Assembly: GCF_029211185.1 (NCBI RefSeq)
Contig: NZ_JARGDO010000001.1
Location: 221,414 to 285,413, forward strand
From: Tessaracoccus caeni
GTDB taxonomy: Bacteria; Actinomycetota; Actinomycetes; Propionibacteriales; Propionibacteriaceae
Length of the DNA: 64,000 bases
Direction of reading: 5' to 3'
In this document: piece by piece, positions 27,600 through 37,371 of the stretch
How positions within the stretch are numbered: position 1 is the first letter of the stretch
Layout: every line of letters begins with the position of its first letter
Translations under genes and position numbers: made by a program
Notes under the pieces: generated by a model
Databases searched by the model: none
What the model saw: the letters and a program-made list of their open reading frames with translations, nothing else
What the model was told of the DNA's origin: nothing

Positions 27600-28544
27600 A
27601 TGTCGGCCACCGCAGCGACTCCGTCGGCACGCGCCGGCAGGAATCGCGCCCGCTCCTCCGGAGGGCCCAGCGCCAAGATGGAGGAGCGGGCGGGGTGGAT
27701 CTTCACCCTGCCGTTCCTGCTGCTGTTCCTGGTCTTCACCGCATGGCCGGTGGTGCAGTCGATCTTCTTCTCGCTGACCGACATCCGCAACCGCGACTTG
27801 CGCACCCCTTTCGCCGTGAACTTCGTCGGGCTCGAGCAGTACGCGAAAGCGCTTGCCGATCCGATCTTCCAGCAAGCGGCACTGAACACCGGCATCTTTG
27901 TCGTGGTCGGCGTACCACTCACCCTCGCAGTGGCACTGGCAGCGGCTATCGCGCTGAACAACGGCATCACCAAACTCAGAGCGGTCTTCCGGCTCGGCTT
28001 CTACACCCCGGTGATCACGTCGATCGTCGCCGTGGCGGTGGTGTGGCGCTTCCTGCTGAACCCCGAGAGCGGTCTGGTCAACACCGTCCTCGGCTGGGTC
28101 GGCATCGACGGACCGAACTGGCTCGGCTCGACCACCTGGGCGATGCCCTCGCTGATCGCGATGGCCGTGTGGCGCAACTTCGGCACCTCGATGATCATCT
28201 TCCTCGCCGGCCTCCAGTCGGTGCCCGTGGAGTTGCATGAGGCGGCGTCCCTCGACGGCGCCGGCGCGTGGCAGCGATTCCTCAACGTCACGCTTCCCAT
28301 CCTGAGGCCGACGGTGCTCTTCGTCTCCGTCACCACGGTCATCGGCTATCTGCAGTTCTTCGAGGAGCCGTTCGTCATGACCAGCGGCGGTCCGTTGAAC
28401 TCGACGATCTCGGCGTCGATGTACACCTATCAGCAGTTCAGCTTCGGCAACTACGGCTTCGCCGCCGCGCTGAGCTATCTGATCTTCCTGGTGATCGCGA
28501 TCATCACGCTGCTCCAGTTCAAGTTCCTCGGTAAGGAGGACTGA
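27600..28544 (+). CDS. Sugar ABC transporter permease (MalF-like)
   Basis: The 314-residue protein has six membrane helices and the carbohydrate permease signature with the EAA loop ELHEAASLDGAGAWQRF near residues 212-228. The ATG at 27600 lies 2 bases after the stop of the binding-protein gene; the longer open frame overlaps that gene and is not meaningful. No ATPase gene is in the locus, so a shared MsiK-like ATPase elsewhere is expected, as is usual in actinobacteria and Listeria. Confidence 0.93.
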   Translation: MSATAATPSARAGRNRARSSGGPSAKMEERAGWIFTLPFLLLFLVFTAWPVVQSIFFSLTDIRNRDLRTPFAVNFVGLEQYAKALADPIFQQAALNTGIFVVVGVPLTLAVALAAAIALNNGITKLRAVFRLGFYTPVITSIVAVAVVWRFLLNPESGLVNTVLGWVGIDGPNWLGSTTWAMPSLIAMAVWRNFGTSMIIFLAGLQSVPVELHEAASLDGAGAWQRFLNVTLPILRPTVLFVSVTTVIGYLQFFEEPFVMTSGGPLNSTISASMYTYQQFSFGNYGFAAALSYLIFLVIAIITLLQFKFLGKED

Positions 28545-28547
28545 GTC

Positions 28548-29378
28548 ATGCTGACAAAAGCCGGCTTCCGCCAACGCTGGTGGCTCTATCTCATCCTGAC
28601 GGTCGCGTTGGTCGTCGTCATCACGCCATTCGCTTGGATGGTGCTCGGCGCGTTCAAGACGAGCGCCGAGCTGCGCCAAGTGCCTCCCACCTGGTGGCCG
28701 GAGAGCCCCACGCTGACGAATTTCACGGACCTCTTCAGCCGACTCTCCTTCGACGTCTACTTCCGCAACTCCATCATCGTCGCCAGCGTCGTCACCGCGG
28801 GCAACCTGCTCTTCTGCTCGATGGTGGGCTACGCGCTGGCGATGCTGGAGTTCCGGGGCAAGAAGGTGATCTTCTTCCTCATCATGGGAACTCTCATGAT
28901 CCCCGGTGTGGTGACCTTCGTCCCGCTGTTCGTCCTGGTGGCGAACATGGGCCTGATCAACACCTTGCCGGGCTTGTTCCTCCCGTTCCTGGTGGGACCG
29001 TTCGGGGTGTTCATGATGCGCCAGTTCATCAGCGGACTGCCGCGAGAGCTCATCGAGGCCGCGCGCATCGACGGCACCGGCGAGATCCAGATCTTCCTGA
29101 GGGTCATCCTTCCGCTGCTCGGGCCGGCCTTGGCCACCCTCGGCATCCTGACCTTCCTCGGAAGCTGGAACAACTTCCTCTGGCCGTTGGTCGTCGCGCA
29201 GACGAACGACACCTATACCCTTCCCGTAGCGCTCGCGCTCTATTCGACGGGTCAGAACCAGACGGAGTACGGCCTGCTGATGGCCGGAGCGACCATCGTG
29301 GTGCTTCCCGTGCTGGTGGTGTTCTTGATCTTCCAGCGCCGGTTCATCCAGGGCATCGCGACGACCGGCATCAAGTGA
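28548..29378 (+). CDS. Sugar ABC transporter permease (MalG-like)
   Basis: The 276-residue protein has six membrane helices and the EAA loop ELIEAARIDGTGEIQIF near residues 166-182. It is the partner of the preceding permease, starting 3 bases after its stop with a GGAGG ribosome binding site inside the upstream gene's last codons. The length is normal for the MalG class. Confidence 0.93.
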   Translation: MLTKAGFRQRWWLYLILTVALVVVITPFAWMVLGAFKTSAELRQVPPTWWPESPTLTNFTDLFSRLSFDVYFRNSIIVASVVTAGNLLFCSMVGYALAMLEFRGKKVIFFLIMGTLMIPGVVTFVPLFVLVANMGLINTLPGLFLPFLVGPFGVFMMRQFISGLPRELIEAARIDGTGEIQIFLRVILPLLGPALATLGILTFLGSWNNFLWPLVVAQTNDTYTLPVALALYSTGQNQTEYGLLMAGATIVVLPVLVVFLIFQRRFIQGIATTGIK

Positions 29379-29423
29379 TCCGCTCTCACCGATAGCTCTG
29401 CACCCACGACCAGGAGAACCCAC

Positions 29424-31238
29424 GTGACACACCCGACCTTCACCACCGATCCCCACGGAATCGTCTTCCGCGACCTGAACCGCAACGGGGTGATGGATCC
29501 CTACGAGGATCCGCGCCTTCCCGTCGCCGAACGCGTGGCGGATCTCCTCGGCAGGCTCTCACTGCCCGAGAGGATCGGCCTCATGTTCCAGACCGTCATC
29601 GAGGCGGGGCCGGACGGATCGGTGGTGGAGGGGCCGGGCGCGATCAGCAAGACGGCCACCTCCACGGTCGTCAAGGACAAGCTGGTCAACCACTTCAACG
29701 TGCATCTGCTTCGCGACGCTGGCGCGGCGGCTCGATGGCACAACGCCGTCCAGGCGATCGCCGAGCAGACTCCCCACGGCATTCCTGTGACGATCTCCAG
29801 CGATCCTCGTCACTCCTTCGCCGAGAACGCCGGCGCGAGCTTCTCTGCGGGCTGCTTCTCACAGTGGCCCGAGATGCTCGGCCTGGGCGCCCTGCGCGAT
29901 CCCGACCTGGTGCGACGGTTCGCCGACATCGCTCGCCAGGAGTACATCGCGGTCGGCATTCGCGCCGCCCTGCACCCCACCCTGGACCTGGCCACCGAGC
30001 CTCGCTGGGCGCGCCAGGCACAGACCTTCGGGCAGAATCCCGAGGTCGTCACGGCGCTCGGCGTCGCGTACATCGCCGGCATGCAAGGGCGACAGCTGGG
30101 AACGGGGAGCGTCGCCTGCACGGCCAAGCACTTCCCCGGCGGCGGCACCGTCAAGGGCGGCGAGGACTCGCACTTCCCCTACGGCGCTGAGCAGGTGTAC
30201 CCGAGCCAGAGCCAGGAAGCGCACTTGCAGCCCTTCCCTGCGGCGATCGCGGCCGGGGTGAGCGCGATCATGCCCTACTACTCCAAGCCGATCGGCCTGC
30301 GTCTCCGTGGCATCGACGCCGACGAGGTGGGCTTCGGCTACAACCGCCCCATCGTGACCGAGCTGCTGCGTCGCGAGCTGGGCTACGACGGTGTCGTGCT
30401 CTCGGACTGGGAGCTCGTCAACGACAACCACGTGGGCGATCAGGTGCTCGCGGCCCGGGCCTGGGGCGTCGAACACCTCGATACCCACGGCCGGATGGAA
30501 CGCCTCCTCGAGGCGGGCTGCGACCAGTTCGGCGGCGAGGAATGCGTCTCGGTCCTCGCCGACCTCGTCGCCCAGGGCAGGGTGGGTGAAGCGCGAATCG
30601 ACGAGTCCGTGCGACGCCTTCTCACGGTCAAGTTCCAGCTGGGACTCTTCGACAACCCCTATGTCGACGAGCAGCACGCGATGGAGATCGTCGGCAGCTC
30701 CCTGTTCCGCGCGGAGGGGCACCGGGCTCAGGCGGCGTCGGTGACGGTGCTGCGGGGCCACGACGTGCTGCCCCTGACCGGCACGCGCAGCGTCTACGTC
30801 GAGGGGATGTCGACGGAGGCCGCGTCGCGCTTGGGCACCGTCGTGAACACTCCGGAGGAAGCCGGCCTCGCGGTGATTCGGCTTCGCGCTCCCTGGGAGC
30901 CTCGCGACGAGCTGTTCCTTGAGGCCTGGTTCCACCAGGGCTCGCTGGAGTTCCAGCCGGGCCTGGCGCACCGGCTCGCGCGGATCGCGCGGCATTGCCC
31001 GGTGCTCGTCGACGTCTTCCTCGATCGCCCGGCCGTAATCACTCCCCTCCTCGACGTCGCCTCGGTGCTCACGGCGAACTACGGCACCAGCGACGACGCC
31101 CTGGTCGACGCGCTGACAGGCGTCGTTCCTCCCGTGGGGGTGCTTCCCTTCGATCTGCCCCGCTCGATGCAGGACGTCCGCGATCACCCGGAGGACCAGG
31201 TGGGCTTGGAGGATCCCCTGTTCGCGGCTCCGCGCTGA
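29424..31238 (+). CDS. Glycoside hydrolase family 3 beta-glucosidase
   Basis: The 604-residue cytoplasmic enzyme has a GH3 (beta/alpha)8 domain, with nucleophile Asp328 in GVVLSDWEL and the substrate-binding KHFPGGG motif, followed by a shortened second domain. The start NRNGVMDPYEDPRLPVAERV is typical of a GH3 subfamily that includes bacterial beta-1,2-glucosidases acting on sophorose. No signal peptide is present, so it should act on imported di- or oligosaccharides with the GH94-type enzyme. GTG 29424 follows an AGGAGAACC ribosome binding site. Its stop is 5 bases from the stop of the convergent peptidase gene. The linkage specificity is inferred, not proven. Confidence 0.88.
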   Translation: MTHPTFTTDPHGIVFRDLNRNGVMDPYEDPRLPVAERVADLLGRLSLPERIGLMFQTVIEAGPDGSVVEGPGAISKTATSTVVKDKLVNHFNVHLLRDAGAAARWHNAVQAIAEQTPHGIPVTISSDPRHSFAENAGASFSAGCFSQWPEMLGLGALRDPDLVRRFADIARQEYIAVGIRAALHPTLDLATEPRWARQAQTFGQNPEVVTALGVAYIAGMQGRQLGTGSVACTAKHFPGGGTVKGGEDSHFPYGAEQVYPSQSQEAHLQPFPAAIAAGVSAIMPYYSKPIGLRLRGIDADEVGFGYNRPIVTELLRRELGYDGVVLSDWELVNDNHVGDQVLAARAWGVEHLDTHGRMERLLEAGCDQFGGEECVSVLADLVAQGRVGEARIDESVRRLLTVKFQLGLFDNPYVDEQHAMEIVGSSLFRAEGHRAQAASVTVLRGHDVLPLTGTRSVYVEGMSTEAASRLGTVVNTPEEAGLAVIRLRAPWEPRDELFLEAWFHQGSLEFQPGLAHRLARIARHCPVLVDVFLDRPAVITPLLDVASVLTANYGTSDDALVDALTGVVPPVGVLPFDLPRSMQDVRDHPEDQVGLEDPLFAAPR

Positions 31239-31243
31239 GGGAG

Positions 31244-32380
31244 CTACTTCACGTCCTTCGACGGCGAGGTCCAGGTATTGCACTCGGACAGTGACGTGGC
31301 GTACAGCCCGCGGAAGCCCCAGAAGTCGTTGGCCTTGTTGCTGCCGTGGGTGCCGTCGTCGACCACCTGCTCGTGCTTGAGCTCAAGCTCGTCGTAGTAC
31401 TCCTCGTCCATCACGAAGGAGTCGTCGCGACCGATCATGCCCTGGCCGAAGCAGGTGGCCTGCAACTCCGAGCGGCGGATGATCTCGTCGTCGTTGCCCA
31501 GGTAGTACATGGCCTCGAAGAACCCTGCCTGCGCCTGCAAGTGATGGCCGTACTCGTGGGCGGCCATGTCCTTCATGCCGAACAGCTGGAAGGTGCCCCA
31601 GTCCAGCGTGCCCTGGCCGAAGTAGATCGCTCCCCCGTCGGCTGAGCAGTAGAAGGCGGGAGCCTCCACGTATCCGCAGGCCGACGAGACGCCGTCGCCG
31701 GAGTAGAAGTGCACGGGGATGTCCTGGGTGCTGAAGCCGAGTTCGCGCTGCACGTCCTTCCACGCTCGCTGGATGCACGCCATCTGCTGCGTGACGTAGT
31801 CCTGCATCTCGGCGTACTCGAAGGCGTAGCGGGGCGGCGGACATCCGGTGTGGGCGGGAAACTGGGCGCTGTAGAGGACGCTGGTCTGCACCACCACCCA
31901 GTTCGGGTCGCTGGAGTTGGCCGGCGGGATCTCCGGCCACTCGCGCTCCGGCAGATCCCAGCCCGGAGGCCGGGGATCGGCGTCCGGCTCCTCGCCGGGA
32001 GGTTGCATGACGGGCGGGTCGGGGTCGGGCTCCTCGGCCGGCGGCACCGAGACCACTGGCGGGGAAGGTCGAACGGTCGGTTCGTCGTCGATGTCGGGAA
32101 GCAGCATTCCCATCACCGTCAGCACGCCGAAACCGAAAAGCGCGAGTCCGCCGAGGGCGACCAGAAGGCCGACCACCCAGCCACCACGACGACGCCTGGG
32201 CGGAGGAGGCTGCCAGGACGGTGGGGCCGCATGGCGCGGGTACGGGGGTGGAGGAAACTGCTGAGGTGCGACGAAGCGCGGAGTCGGAGCCTGCGGCGGC
32301 GGCCATCCGACGCCCCAGCCCGGCTGCGCCGGTGGACGACGCGGACCTTCCGGAGGGAGGAAGCTCGGACGCTCGCTCAC
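31244..32380 (-). CDS. Neutral zinc metallopeptidase (YpfJ/PF04228 family)
   Basis: The 378-residue protein has a Pro-rich cytoplasmic N-terminus, one membrane helix at about residues 68-94, a Pro/Asp/Glu-rich linker to 160 and an extracytoplasmic peptidase domain with HEYGHH (275-280), the zinc-binding HEXXH. Paired cysteines in the domain could form disulfides. GTG 32380 overlaps the stop of the DUF1707 gene (GTGA), so the two are coupled. Substrates are unknown. Confidence 0.9.
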   Translation of the reverse strand: MSERPSFLPPEGPRRPPAQPGWGVGWPPPQAPTPRFVAPQQFPPPPYPRHAAPPSWQPPPPRRRRGGWVVGLLVALGGLALFGFGVLTVMGMLLPDIDDEPTVRPSPPVVSVPPAEEPDPDPPVMQPPGEEPDADPRPPGWDLPEREWPEIPPANSSDPNWVVVQTSVLYSAQFPAHTGCPPPRYAFEYAEMQDYVTQQMACIQRAWKDVQRELGFSTQDIPVHFYSGDGVSSACGYVEAPAFYCSADGGAIYFGQGTLDWGTFQLFGMKDMAAHEYGHHLQAQAGFFEAMYYLGNDDEIIRRSELQATCFGQGMIGRDDSFVMDEEYYDELELKHEQVVDDGTHGSNKANDFWGFRGLYATSLSECNTWTSPSKDVK

Positions 32381-32754
32381 AAGAACATCAACACCGCGAT
32401 CAGCACAGAGAGCACCATCAGCAGCGCAACAGCCCCGACACCGATCACCACGGCCGGCATCACGACGCTGCGGCCCTGCTTGACCACCCCTGGCGGTGCG
32501 GACTGCGACTCGACGATGGCAGGAGTGGACGCCACCGGGCCCGGCAGCTGCTCCACCACGGGGATCAGATCGCCGAGCGTGGTGGCGGCGTACACGATGT
32601 CGAGATTCTCCAGATACCGTTCCTGGGTCAGATCCCCGCGCTCGAAGGCGTCATTGAGGCGGCTGGTCAGGGCCTCGCGTTCGGCGTCGTCCACGGCCGC
32701 ATCTGCCTGAGCACGATACTTCGACGACGGCGGCAGCTGAATCATGGCATCCAT
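32377..32754 (-). CDS. DUF1707 domain-containing membrane protein
   Basis: The 125-residue protein begins with a DUF1707 (SHOCT-like) domain, residues about 15-65: DDAEREALTSRLNDAFERG, an E-R-Y-L stretch and the closing ATTLGDLIPVVEQLP. A linker and one C-terminal membrane helix (98-122) follow. Actinobacterial proteins of this layout are common and uncharacterised. It is translationally coupled to the downstream metallopeptidase. An alternative ATG lies three codons in. Confidence 0.85.
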   Translation of the reverse strand: MDAMIQLPPSSKYRAQADAAVDDAEREALTSRLNDAFERGDLTQERYLENLDIVYAATTLGDLIPVVEQLPGPVASTPAIVESQSAPPGVVKQGRSVVMPAVVIGVGAVALLMVLSVLIAVLMFL

Positions 32755-32800
32755 GCTAACGGCAATCGCAAGCTCGGACGTCCCCCTCGCCTACCCTCGC

Positions 32801-33631
32801 TCAGTCGGACAGGGCGCCGAACGGCACGCCGAGGGCGCGCAGCCGCGCCTCTCCCCCGTCGGGCTCAGTCAGCACCCATACGCCGGAGGCGGTGATCGCG
32901 ACGGTGTTCTCCCAATGCGATCCCCGCGACCCGTCCGCGCTGAGCACGCTCCATTCGTCGTCTGCCACGACGGTGCGCCGGGTGCCGCGCGTGATCATCG
33001 GCTCGATGGCCAGCGTGACCCCAGGATCGAGACGGGGCGTGCGGGCGAGGCTGCGATGCCAGTTGGGCACGTCGGGCTCCATGTGCATCTCGGTGCCGAT
33101 CCCATGACCGGTGTACTCGCGCAGGATGCCGTACGACTCGGGGGCGCGCCGGATGGCGGTCTCGATCGCGCGGGACACGTCGGCCACCTTGTTGCCCGGC
33201 CGCATCGCCGACGCACCTGCCCAGAACGACTGCTCGGAGACGGCGATCATGGCCGCATCCGCGGACTCCCCATTCCCGACGATGATCGTCCGGGCGGCGT
33301 CACCGTGCCAGCCGTCGACAATCGCCCCGAAGTCGATCGAGACCACGTCGCCGTCGGCGAGCGGCCTGGCATCGGGAATGCCGTGCAGCAGGGTGTCATT
33401 GACCGAGATGCAGGCCACCGCAGGAAACGGTGGGCCGTAGTCGCCGCCATAGCCGAAGAAGGACGACACGGCACCGCGCTGCTCCAGCACGTCACGTCCG
33501 ACGGCGTCGATCTCCGCCGTGGTGATTCCCACACGCGCCGCGTCGATCATCGCGGCCAGCCCCTCGGCCACGACCAGACCGGCCTTGCGCATCAGCTTCA
33601 GCTGCTGCGGGGTCTTGCGATCAATGCTCAT
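32801..33631 (-). CDS. map: Type I methionine aminopeptidase
   Basis: The enzyme removes N-terminal Met from nascent proteins. The 276-residue protein has the pita-bread fold motifs: [20 protein letters not shown] with metal-binding aspartates near 98-109, [11 protein letters not shown] with a metal-binding His, and VTLAIEPM with a Glu ligand. Its start overlaps the adk stop (ATGA). The gene usually precedes infA; here DUF1707, peptidase and sugar genes intervene. Confidence 0.96.
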   Translation of the reverse strand: MSIDRKTPQQLKLMRKAGLVVAEGLAAMIDAARVGITTAEIDAVGRDVLEQRGAVSSFFGYGGDYGPPFPAVACISVNDTLLHGIPDARPLADGDVVSIDFGAIVDGWHGDAARTIIVGNGESADAAMIAVSEQSFWAGASAMRPGNKVADVSRAIETAIRRAPESYGILREYTGHGIGTEMHMEPDVPNWHRSLARTPRLDPGVTLAIEPMITRGTRRTVVADDEWSVLSADGSRGSHWENTVAITASGVWVLTEPDGGEARLRALGVPFGALSD

Positions 33632-34218
33632 CCGCGCCGGGGAGACGTCTTCAGGAAGTCATCGAGCTGGGCGAACATGCGCTCCCTGATCTCGTCGATG
33701 CTTCCGGTGCCGTCGACCTCGACGAGCAGGCCTTTCATCTCGTAGTGGATCAGCAGGGGCGCGGTCTGGCCCGCGTAGACCTCCATGCGCCGACGGATCG
33801 TGTCCTCGTTGTCGTCAGCCCGGCCCTCCTTGGCTGCCCGAGCGAGCAGGCGCGCCACCAGCACGTCGGGCTCGACGTAGAGCGAGACCACGGCGTCGAG
33901 GGCCAGCCCCTGCTCGGCGAGGTGGCTGTCGAGGAAATGCACCTGGTGCATGGTGCGGGGGAAGCCGTCGAGAAGGAAGCCGCCCTCGCAATCCGGCTCT
34001 GCGATGCGGGCGGCGACGATCTCCTCGGTGACATCGTCGGGCACGTACTCCCCCGCGTCGATCAGCTTCTTCACCTCGATGCCCAAGGGCGTCTGGTTCC
34101 GAATGTTGTCGCGGAAGATCTCGCCGGTGGAGATGGCGGGTACCCCGTAGTACTGCGCCAAGTCGTTGGCCTGGGTGCCCTTCCCGGCACCAGGCGCACC
34201 CATGATCAGAAATTTCAT
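33628..34218 (-). CDS. adk: Adenylate kinase, short-lid form
   Basis: The 196-residue enzyme interconverts ATP + AMP and 2 ADP. P-loop GAPGAGKGT is at residues 7-15, the NMP-binding segment STGEIFRD near 31, and LLDGFPRT near 82. The lid is short and has no zinc cysteines. Translationally coupled on both sides: its ATG overlaps the secY stop and its stop overlaps the map start. Confidence 0.97.
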   Translation of the reverse strand: MKFLIMGAPGAGKGTQANDLAQYYGVPAISTGEIFRDNIRNQTPLGIEVKKLIDAGEYVPDDVTEEIVAARIAEPDCEGGFLLDGFPRTMHQVHFLDSHLAEQGLALDAVVSLYVEPDVLVARLLARAAKEGRADDNEDTIRRRMEVYAGQTAPLLIHYEMKGLLVEVDGTGSIDEIRERMFAQLDDFLKTSPRRG

Positions 34219-35531
34219 CTAAGGAAGCCCTCGTATCTACGCTGTTGTAGCTGGCTCTCGATGCGCTTGACCGTATCGAGACCGACGCCCACCATGATAA
34301 GGATCGAGGTGCCGCCGAAGGGGAAATTCTGGTTGGCTCCCACCAGCACGAACGCGATGGTCGGGATCAGCGCGACGACCGCGAGGTAGAGCGAGCCGGG
34401 GGCCGTGAGCCGCGACAGGACGTACGCGAGGTAGCGCTCGGTGGGCTTGCCGGCGCGGATGCCCGGGATGAAGCCGCCGTACTTCTTCATGTTGTCCGAG
34501 ACTTCCTCCGGGTTGAAGGTGATCGAGACGTAGAAGTACGCGAAGGCGACGATCAGCACGAACTGCAGCAGGTTGTAGGCCCACGAGAACTGGCCGCTCG
34601 TGCCGCCGAGGTTCTGGGCGATCCAGAGGCCCACGGCGCTATCGGGCTGGAACGTGCTGTAGAGGATGGGCAGGTAGAGGATCGAGCTGGCGAAGATGAC
34701 GGGGATCACGCCTGCCTGGTTGACCTTCAGGGGGATGTAGGTGGTCGATCCGCCGACCAGGCGACGACCCACCATGCGCTTGGCATACTGCACCGGGATG
34801 CGACGCTGTCCCTGTTCGATGAAGATCACGCCCAGCATGACGAGCAGACCCACGCCGATCACGGCGAAGAACATGAACCAACCGACCGCGCCGGGGTTCT
34901 GCTGCTTGACGTACCACAGACCCGACGGGAAGGACGCCGCGATCTGGGTGAAGATCATGATGGACATGCCGTTGCCGACGCCGCGGTCGGTGATCAGTTC
35001 GCCCATCCACATGATGATCGCGGTGCCCGCGGTCATGATCAGCACCATCGTGACCAGCGGGAACAGCTCCTCGGTGTAGAGGACGCCGGGGCACCCGCTG
35101 AACAGCTGTCCGGTGCGAGCGAGCGTGACGAACGCCGACGCGTTCAGCACCGCGAGGACCAGCGTCAGGTACCGCGTGTACTCGGTGATCTTCGCCTGCC
35201 CCGACGCGCCCTCCTTCTTGAGGGCCTCGAGCTTCGGGATCACCACCGTCATCAGCTGCATGATGATCGACGACGTGATGTACGGCATGATGCCCAGCGC
35301 GAAGATCGTCAGCTGAAGCAGCGCACCACCCGAGAACAGGGTGATCATGTTGTAGAGCCCAGCCTGAGCACCCTGGGTGGCGAGCGCCACGCACTCACCC
35401 ACGCGCGCCATGTTCACATTGGGCGTCGGGATGGTGGAGCCCAATCGGAACACGGCGAGGACGCCCAGGGTGAAGAAGATCTTCTTACGCAGATCCGGTG
35501 TTCGGAACGCGTTGAGGAAGGCGGAAATCAT
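34215..35531 (-). CDS. secY: Protein translocase subunit SecY
   Basis: The 438-residue protein has ten membrane helices and the family signatures [18 protein letters not shown] (near residue 70) and the cytoplasmic loop [12 protein letters not shown] near 240. It forms the membrane channel with SecE and SecG. It heads a secY-adk-map unit separated from rplO by a 20-bp hairpin. ATG 35531 opens [17 protein letters not shown]. Confidence 0.98.
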   Translation of the reverse strand: MISAFLNAFRTPDLRKKIFFTLGVLAVFRLGSTIPTPNVNMARVGECVALATQGAQAGLYNMITLFSGGALLQLTIFALGIMPYITSSIIMQLMTVVIPKLEALKKEGASGQAKITEYTRYLTLVLAVLNASAFVTLARTGQLFSGCPGVLYTEELFPLVTMVLIMTAGTAIIMWMGELITDRGVGNGMSIMIFTQIAASFPSGLWYVKQQNPGAVGWFMFFAVIGVGLLVMLGVIFIEQGQRRIPVQYAKRMVGRRLVGGSTTYIPLKVNQAGVIPVIFASSILYLPILYSTFQPDSAVGLWIAQNLGGTSGQFSWAYNLLQFVLIVAFAYFYVSITFNPEEVSDNMKKYGGFIPGIRAGKPTERYLAYVLSRLTAPGSLYLAVVALIPTIAFVLVGANQNFPFGGTSILIMVGVGLDTVKRIESQLQQRRYEGFLR

Positions 35532-35674
35532 CCGGCACTACTTTCGTCTACTCGCTTTTTGGGCGCGCGCAACAGCGCACGACAACCATGGCAGCATACC
35601 CCGCTCCGGCAACAGCCCCCAAAAACGGCGGATGCGTCCACGATGCGTGCGCCGACGCGCCGAAGAGGTACAGA

Positions 35675-35718
35675 AAGCGCCTGGGGGCGGCAGGTCTCCC
35701 TGCCGCCCCCAGGCGCTT
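35675..35718 (-). terminator. Strong hairpin between rplO and secY
   Basis: Two perfect 20-bp arms (left 35675-35694, right 35699-35718, rich in GGGGGCGG/CCGCCCCC) enclose a TCTC loop, 15 bases past the rplO stop; the minus strand continues TTCTGTACC. This is the strongest stem in the ribosomal cluster, so secY-adk-map probably has its own promoter in the remaining 140 bases. Confidence 0.88.
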
Positions 35719-35732
35719 GTTCGAGTTGTTGC

Positions 35733-36173
35733 TCAGGCCACCGTCGCGGAGCCGCCCGCCGCAGCGAGCTTCTCCTTCGCGGAGCCGGAGAACGCATCGG
35801 CGGTGACGTCGAGCTTGACGTCGAGTTCGCCGGAACCGAGAACCTTCACCGGACGACCGGCGCGCACGGCGCCAGCCTTGACCAGGTCGGCCACGGTAAC
35901 CTCGCCGCCCTTGGGGAACAGCTCGGCCAGCGTGGCGACGTTCACCACCTGGTACTCAACCCGGAAGGGGTTCTTGAAGCCCTTGAGCTTGGGGATGCGC
36001 ATATGCATCGGCATCTGCCCACCCTCGAAGCCCTCGGGCACGTTCTTGCGCGCTCCGGTGCCCTTGGTGCCCCGGCCCGCGGTCTTGCCCTTGGAGCCCT
36101 CACCGCGACCCACGCGGGTCTTGGCGGTCTTGGCACCCGGAGCAGGACGCAGATCATGAATCTTCAGCGCCAT
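35733..36173 (-). CDS. rplO: 50S ribosomal protein L15
   Basis: L15 has a Gly/Lys-rich extended N-terminus ([31 protein letters not shown]) and a globular C-terminal half containing the [14 protein letters not shown] segment. At 146 residues it is full length. It is the last gene of the spc ribosomal operon and follows rpmD by one base. Confidence 0.98.
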   Translation of the reverse strand: MALKIHDLRPAPGAKTAKTRVGRGEGSKGKTAGRGTKGTGARKNVPEGFEGGQMPMHMRIPKLKGFKNPFRVEYQVVNVATLAELFPKGGEVTVADLVKAGAVRAGRPVKVLGSGELDVKLDVTADAFSGSAKEKLAAAGGSATVA

Positions 36174-36174
36174 G

Positions 36175-36357
36175 TCACTTGACCTCTTCCACGGTAACGA
36201 GATGGGCGACCGTGCGGATCATGCCGATGACCTCGGGACGATCCTCACGAACGACCGAGTCGCCGATCTTCTTCAGACCCAGGGTGCGGAGGGTGGCGCG
36301 CTGGTTCTGCTTGCTGCCCACCAGGCCCCTCTTCTGGGTGATCTTCAGCTCTGCCAT
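36175..36357 (-). CDS. rpmD: 50S ribosomal protein L30
   Basis: The 60-residue protein begins [20 protein letters not shown] and has the L30 fold pattern [18 protein letters not shown]. It sits between rpsE and rplO, sharing one base with the rpsE stop. Confidence 0.97.
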   Translation of the reverse strand: MAELKITQKRGLVGSKQNQRATLRTLGLKKIGDSVVREDRPEVIGMIRTVAHLVTVEEVK

Positions 36358-36962
36358 CAGTTGCGTCCCTCCTGAGCCGCGCGCAGCAGACCCGCGGGGG
36401 CCACACGCTCGACGGGCAGGCCGCGACGGTTCGCGATCTGCTGGGGGGTCTCCAGCTGCTTCAGCGCGGCAACGGTGGCATGCACCACGTTGATCGCGTT
36501 GGCGGAGCCGAGCGACTTCGACAGGACGTCATGAACGCCCGCGCACTCCAGCACGGCGCGAGCCGAGCCACCGGCGATGACACCGGTACCGGGGCTCGCC
36601 GGACGCAGCAGCACGACGCCGCCGGCCTTCTCGCCCTGGACGGGGTGCGGGATGGTGCGCTGGATCAGCGGCACGCGGAAGAAGTTCTTCTTGGCCTCTT
36701 CCACGCCCTTGGCGATGGCAGCCGGAACTTCCTTCGCCTTGCCGTAGCCGACGCCGACCATGCCTTCGCCGTCGCCCACCACTACGAGAGCGGTGAAGCT
36801 GAAGCGACGGCCGCCCTGCACGACCTTGGCGACGCGGTTGATGGCAACCACGCGCTCCAGGTACTGGTTCTTCTCTTCCTTGGCAGCCTGGCCACGACGA
36901 TCGTCACGGCCACGACGTTCACCGTGAGCACCGCCACCGCGGCGCTGCTGGGTTTCACTCAT
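36357..36962 (-). CDS. rpsE: 30S ribosomal protein S5
   Basis: S5 helps mRNA unwinding and decoding fidelity. The 201-residue protein starts at ATG 36962 after AAGGGAACACG; the frame upstream is rplR read out of frame. A basic Gly/Arg-rich N-terminus of about 30 residues precedes the double-stranded RNA-binding domain ([18 protein letters not shown]) and the C-terminal [14 protein letters not shown] block. Confidence 0.97.
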   Translation of the reverse strand: MSETQQRRGGGAHGERRGRDDRRGQAAKEEKNQYLERVVAINRVAKVVQGGRRFSFTALVVVGDGEGMVGVGYGKAKEVPAAIAKGVEEAKKNFFRVPLIQRTIPHPVQGEKAGGVVLLRPASPGTGVIAGGSARAVLECAGVHDVLSKSLGSANAINVVHATVAALKQLETPQQIANRRGLPVERVAPAGLLRAAQEGRN

Positions 36963-36987
36963 CGTGTTCCCTTTTCCTTTCGTCGGG

Positions 36988-37371
36988 TCAGAAGCTGAGG
37001 CCGGCCTCGCGGGCCGAATCAGCCAGGGCCGCCAGGCGGCCGGTGTACTTGTTGCCTGCGCGGTCGAAGACGACCTGCTCGATGCCGGCGGCCTTGGCGC
37101 GCTCGGCAACCAGGGCGCCCACCTTGCGGGCCTTCTCCGACTTGTCCGCCTCGAGGGCGCGCAGGTCGGCCTCCATGGTGGACGCCGACACGAGGGTACG
37201 ACCCTGCACATCGTCGATCACCTGAACGAACAGGTGACGCGAGGAGCGGGTGACCACCATGCGGGGACGCTCGGCGGAACCGTTGATGCGCTTGCGGCCA
37301 CGCAGCTGACGACGCGAACGCGACGCCTGCTTGGGAGCCAGCGACTTCTTGGTGCTTAGCGAGATAGCCAT
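36988..37371 (-). CDS. rplR: 50S ribosomal protein L18
   Basis: L18 binds 5S rRNA. The 127-residue product has the basic N-terminus, [20 protein letters not shown], and ends [20 protein letters not shown]...GLSF. One-base overlap with rplF upstream. Confidence 0.98.
   Translation of the reverse strand: MAISLSTKKSLAPKQASRSRRQLRGRKRINGSAERPRMVVTRSSRHLFVQVIDDVQGRTLVSASTMEADLRALEADKSEKARKVGALVAERAKAAGIEQVVFDRAGNKYTGRLAALADSAREAGLSF

Noticed and set aside
27591-29456. A 621-codon minus-strand open frame opposite two permease genes
   Set aside because: Highly charged, low-complexity product, antisense to clear membrane permeases; no ribosome binding site or homology.
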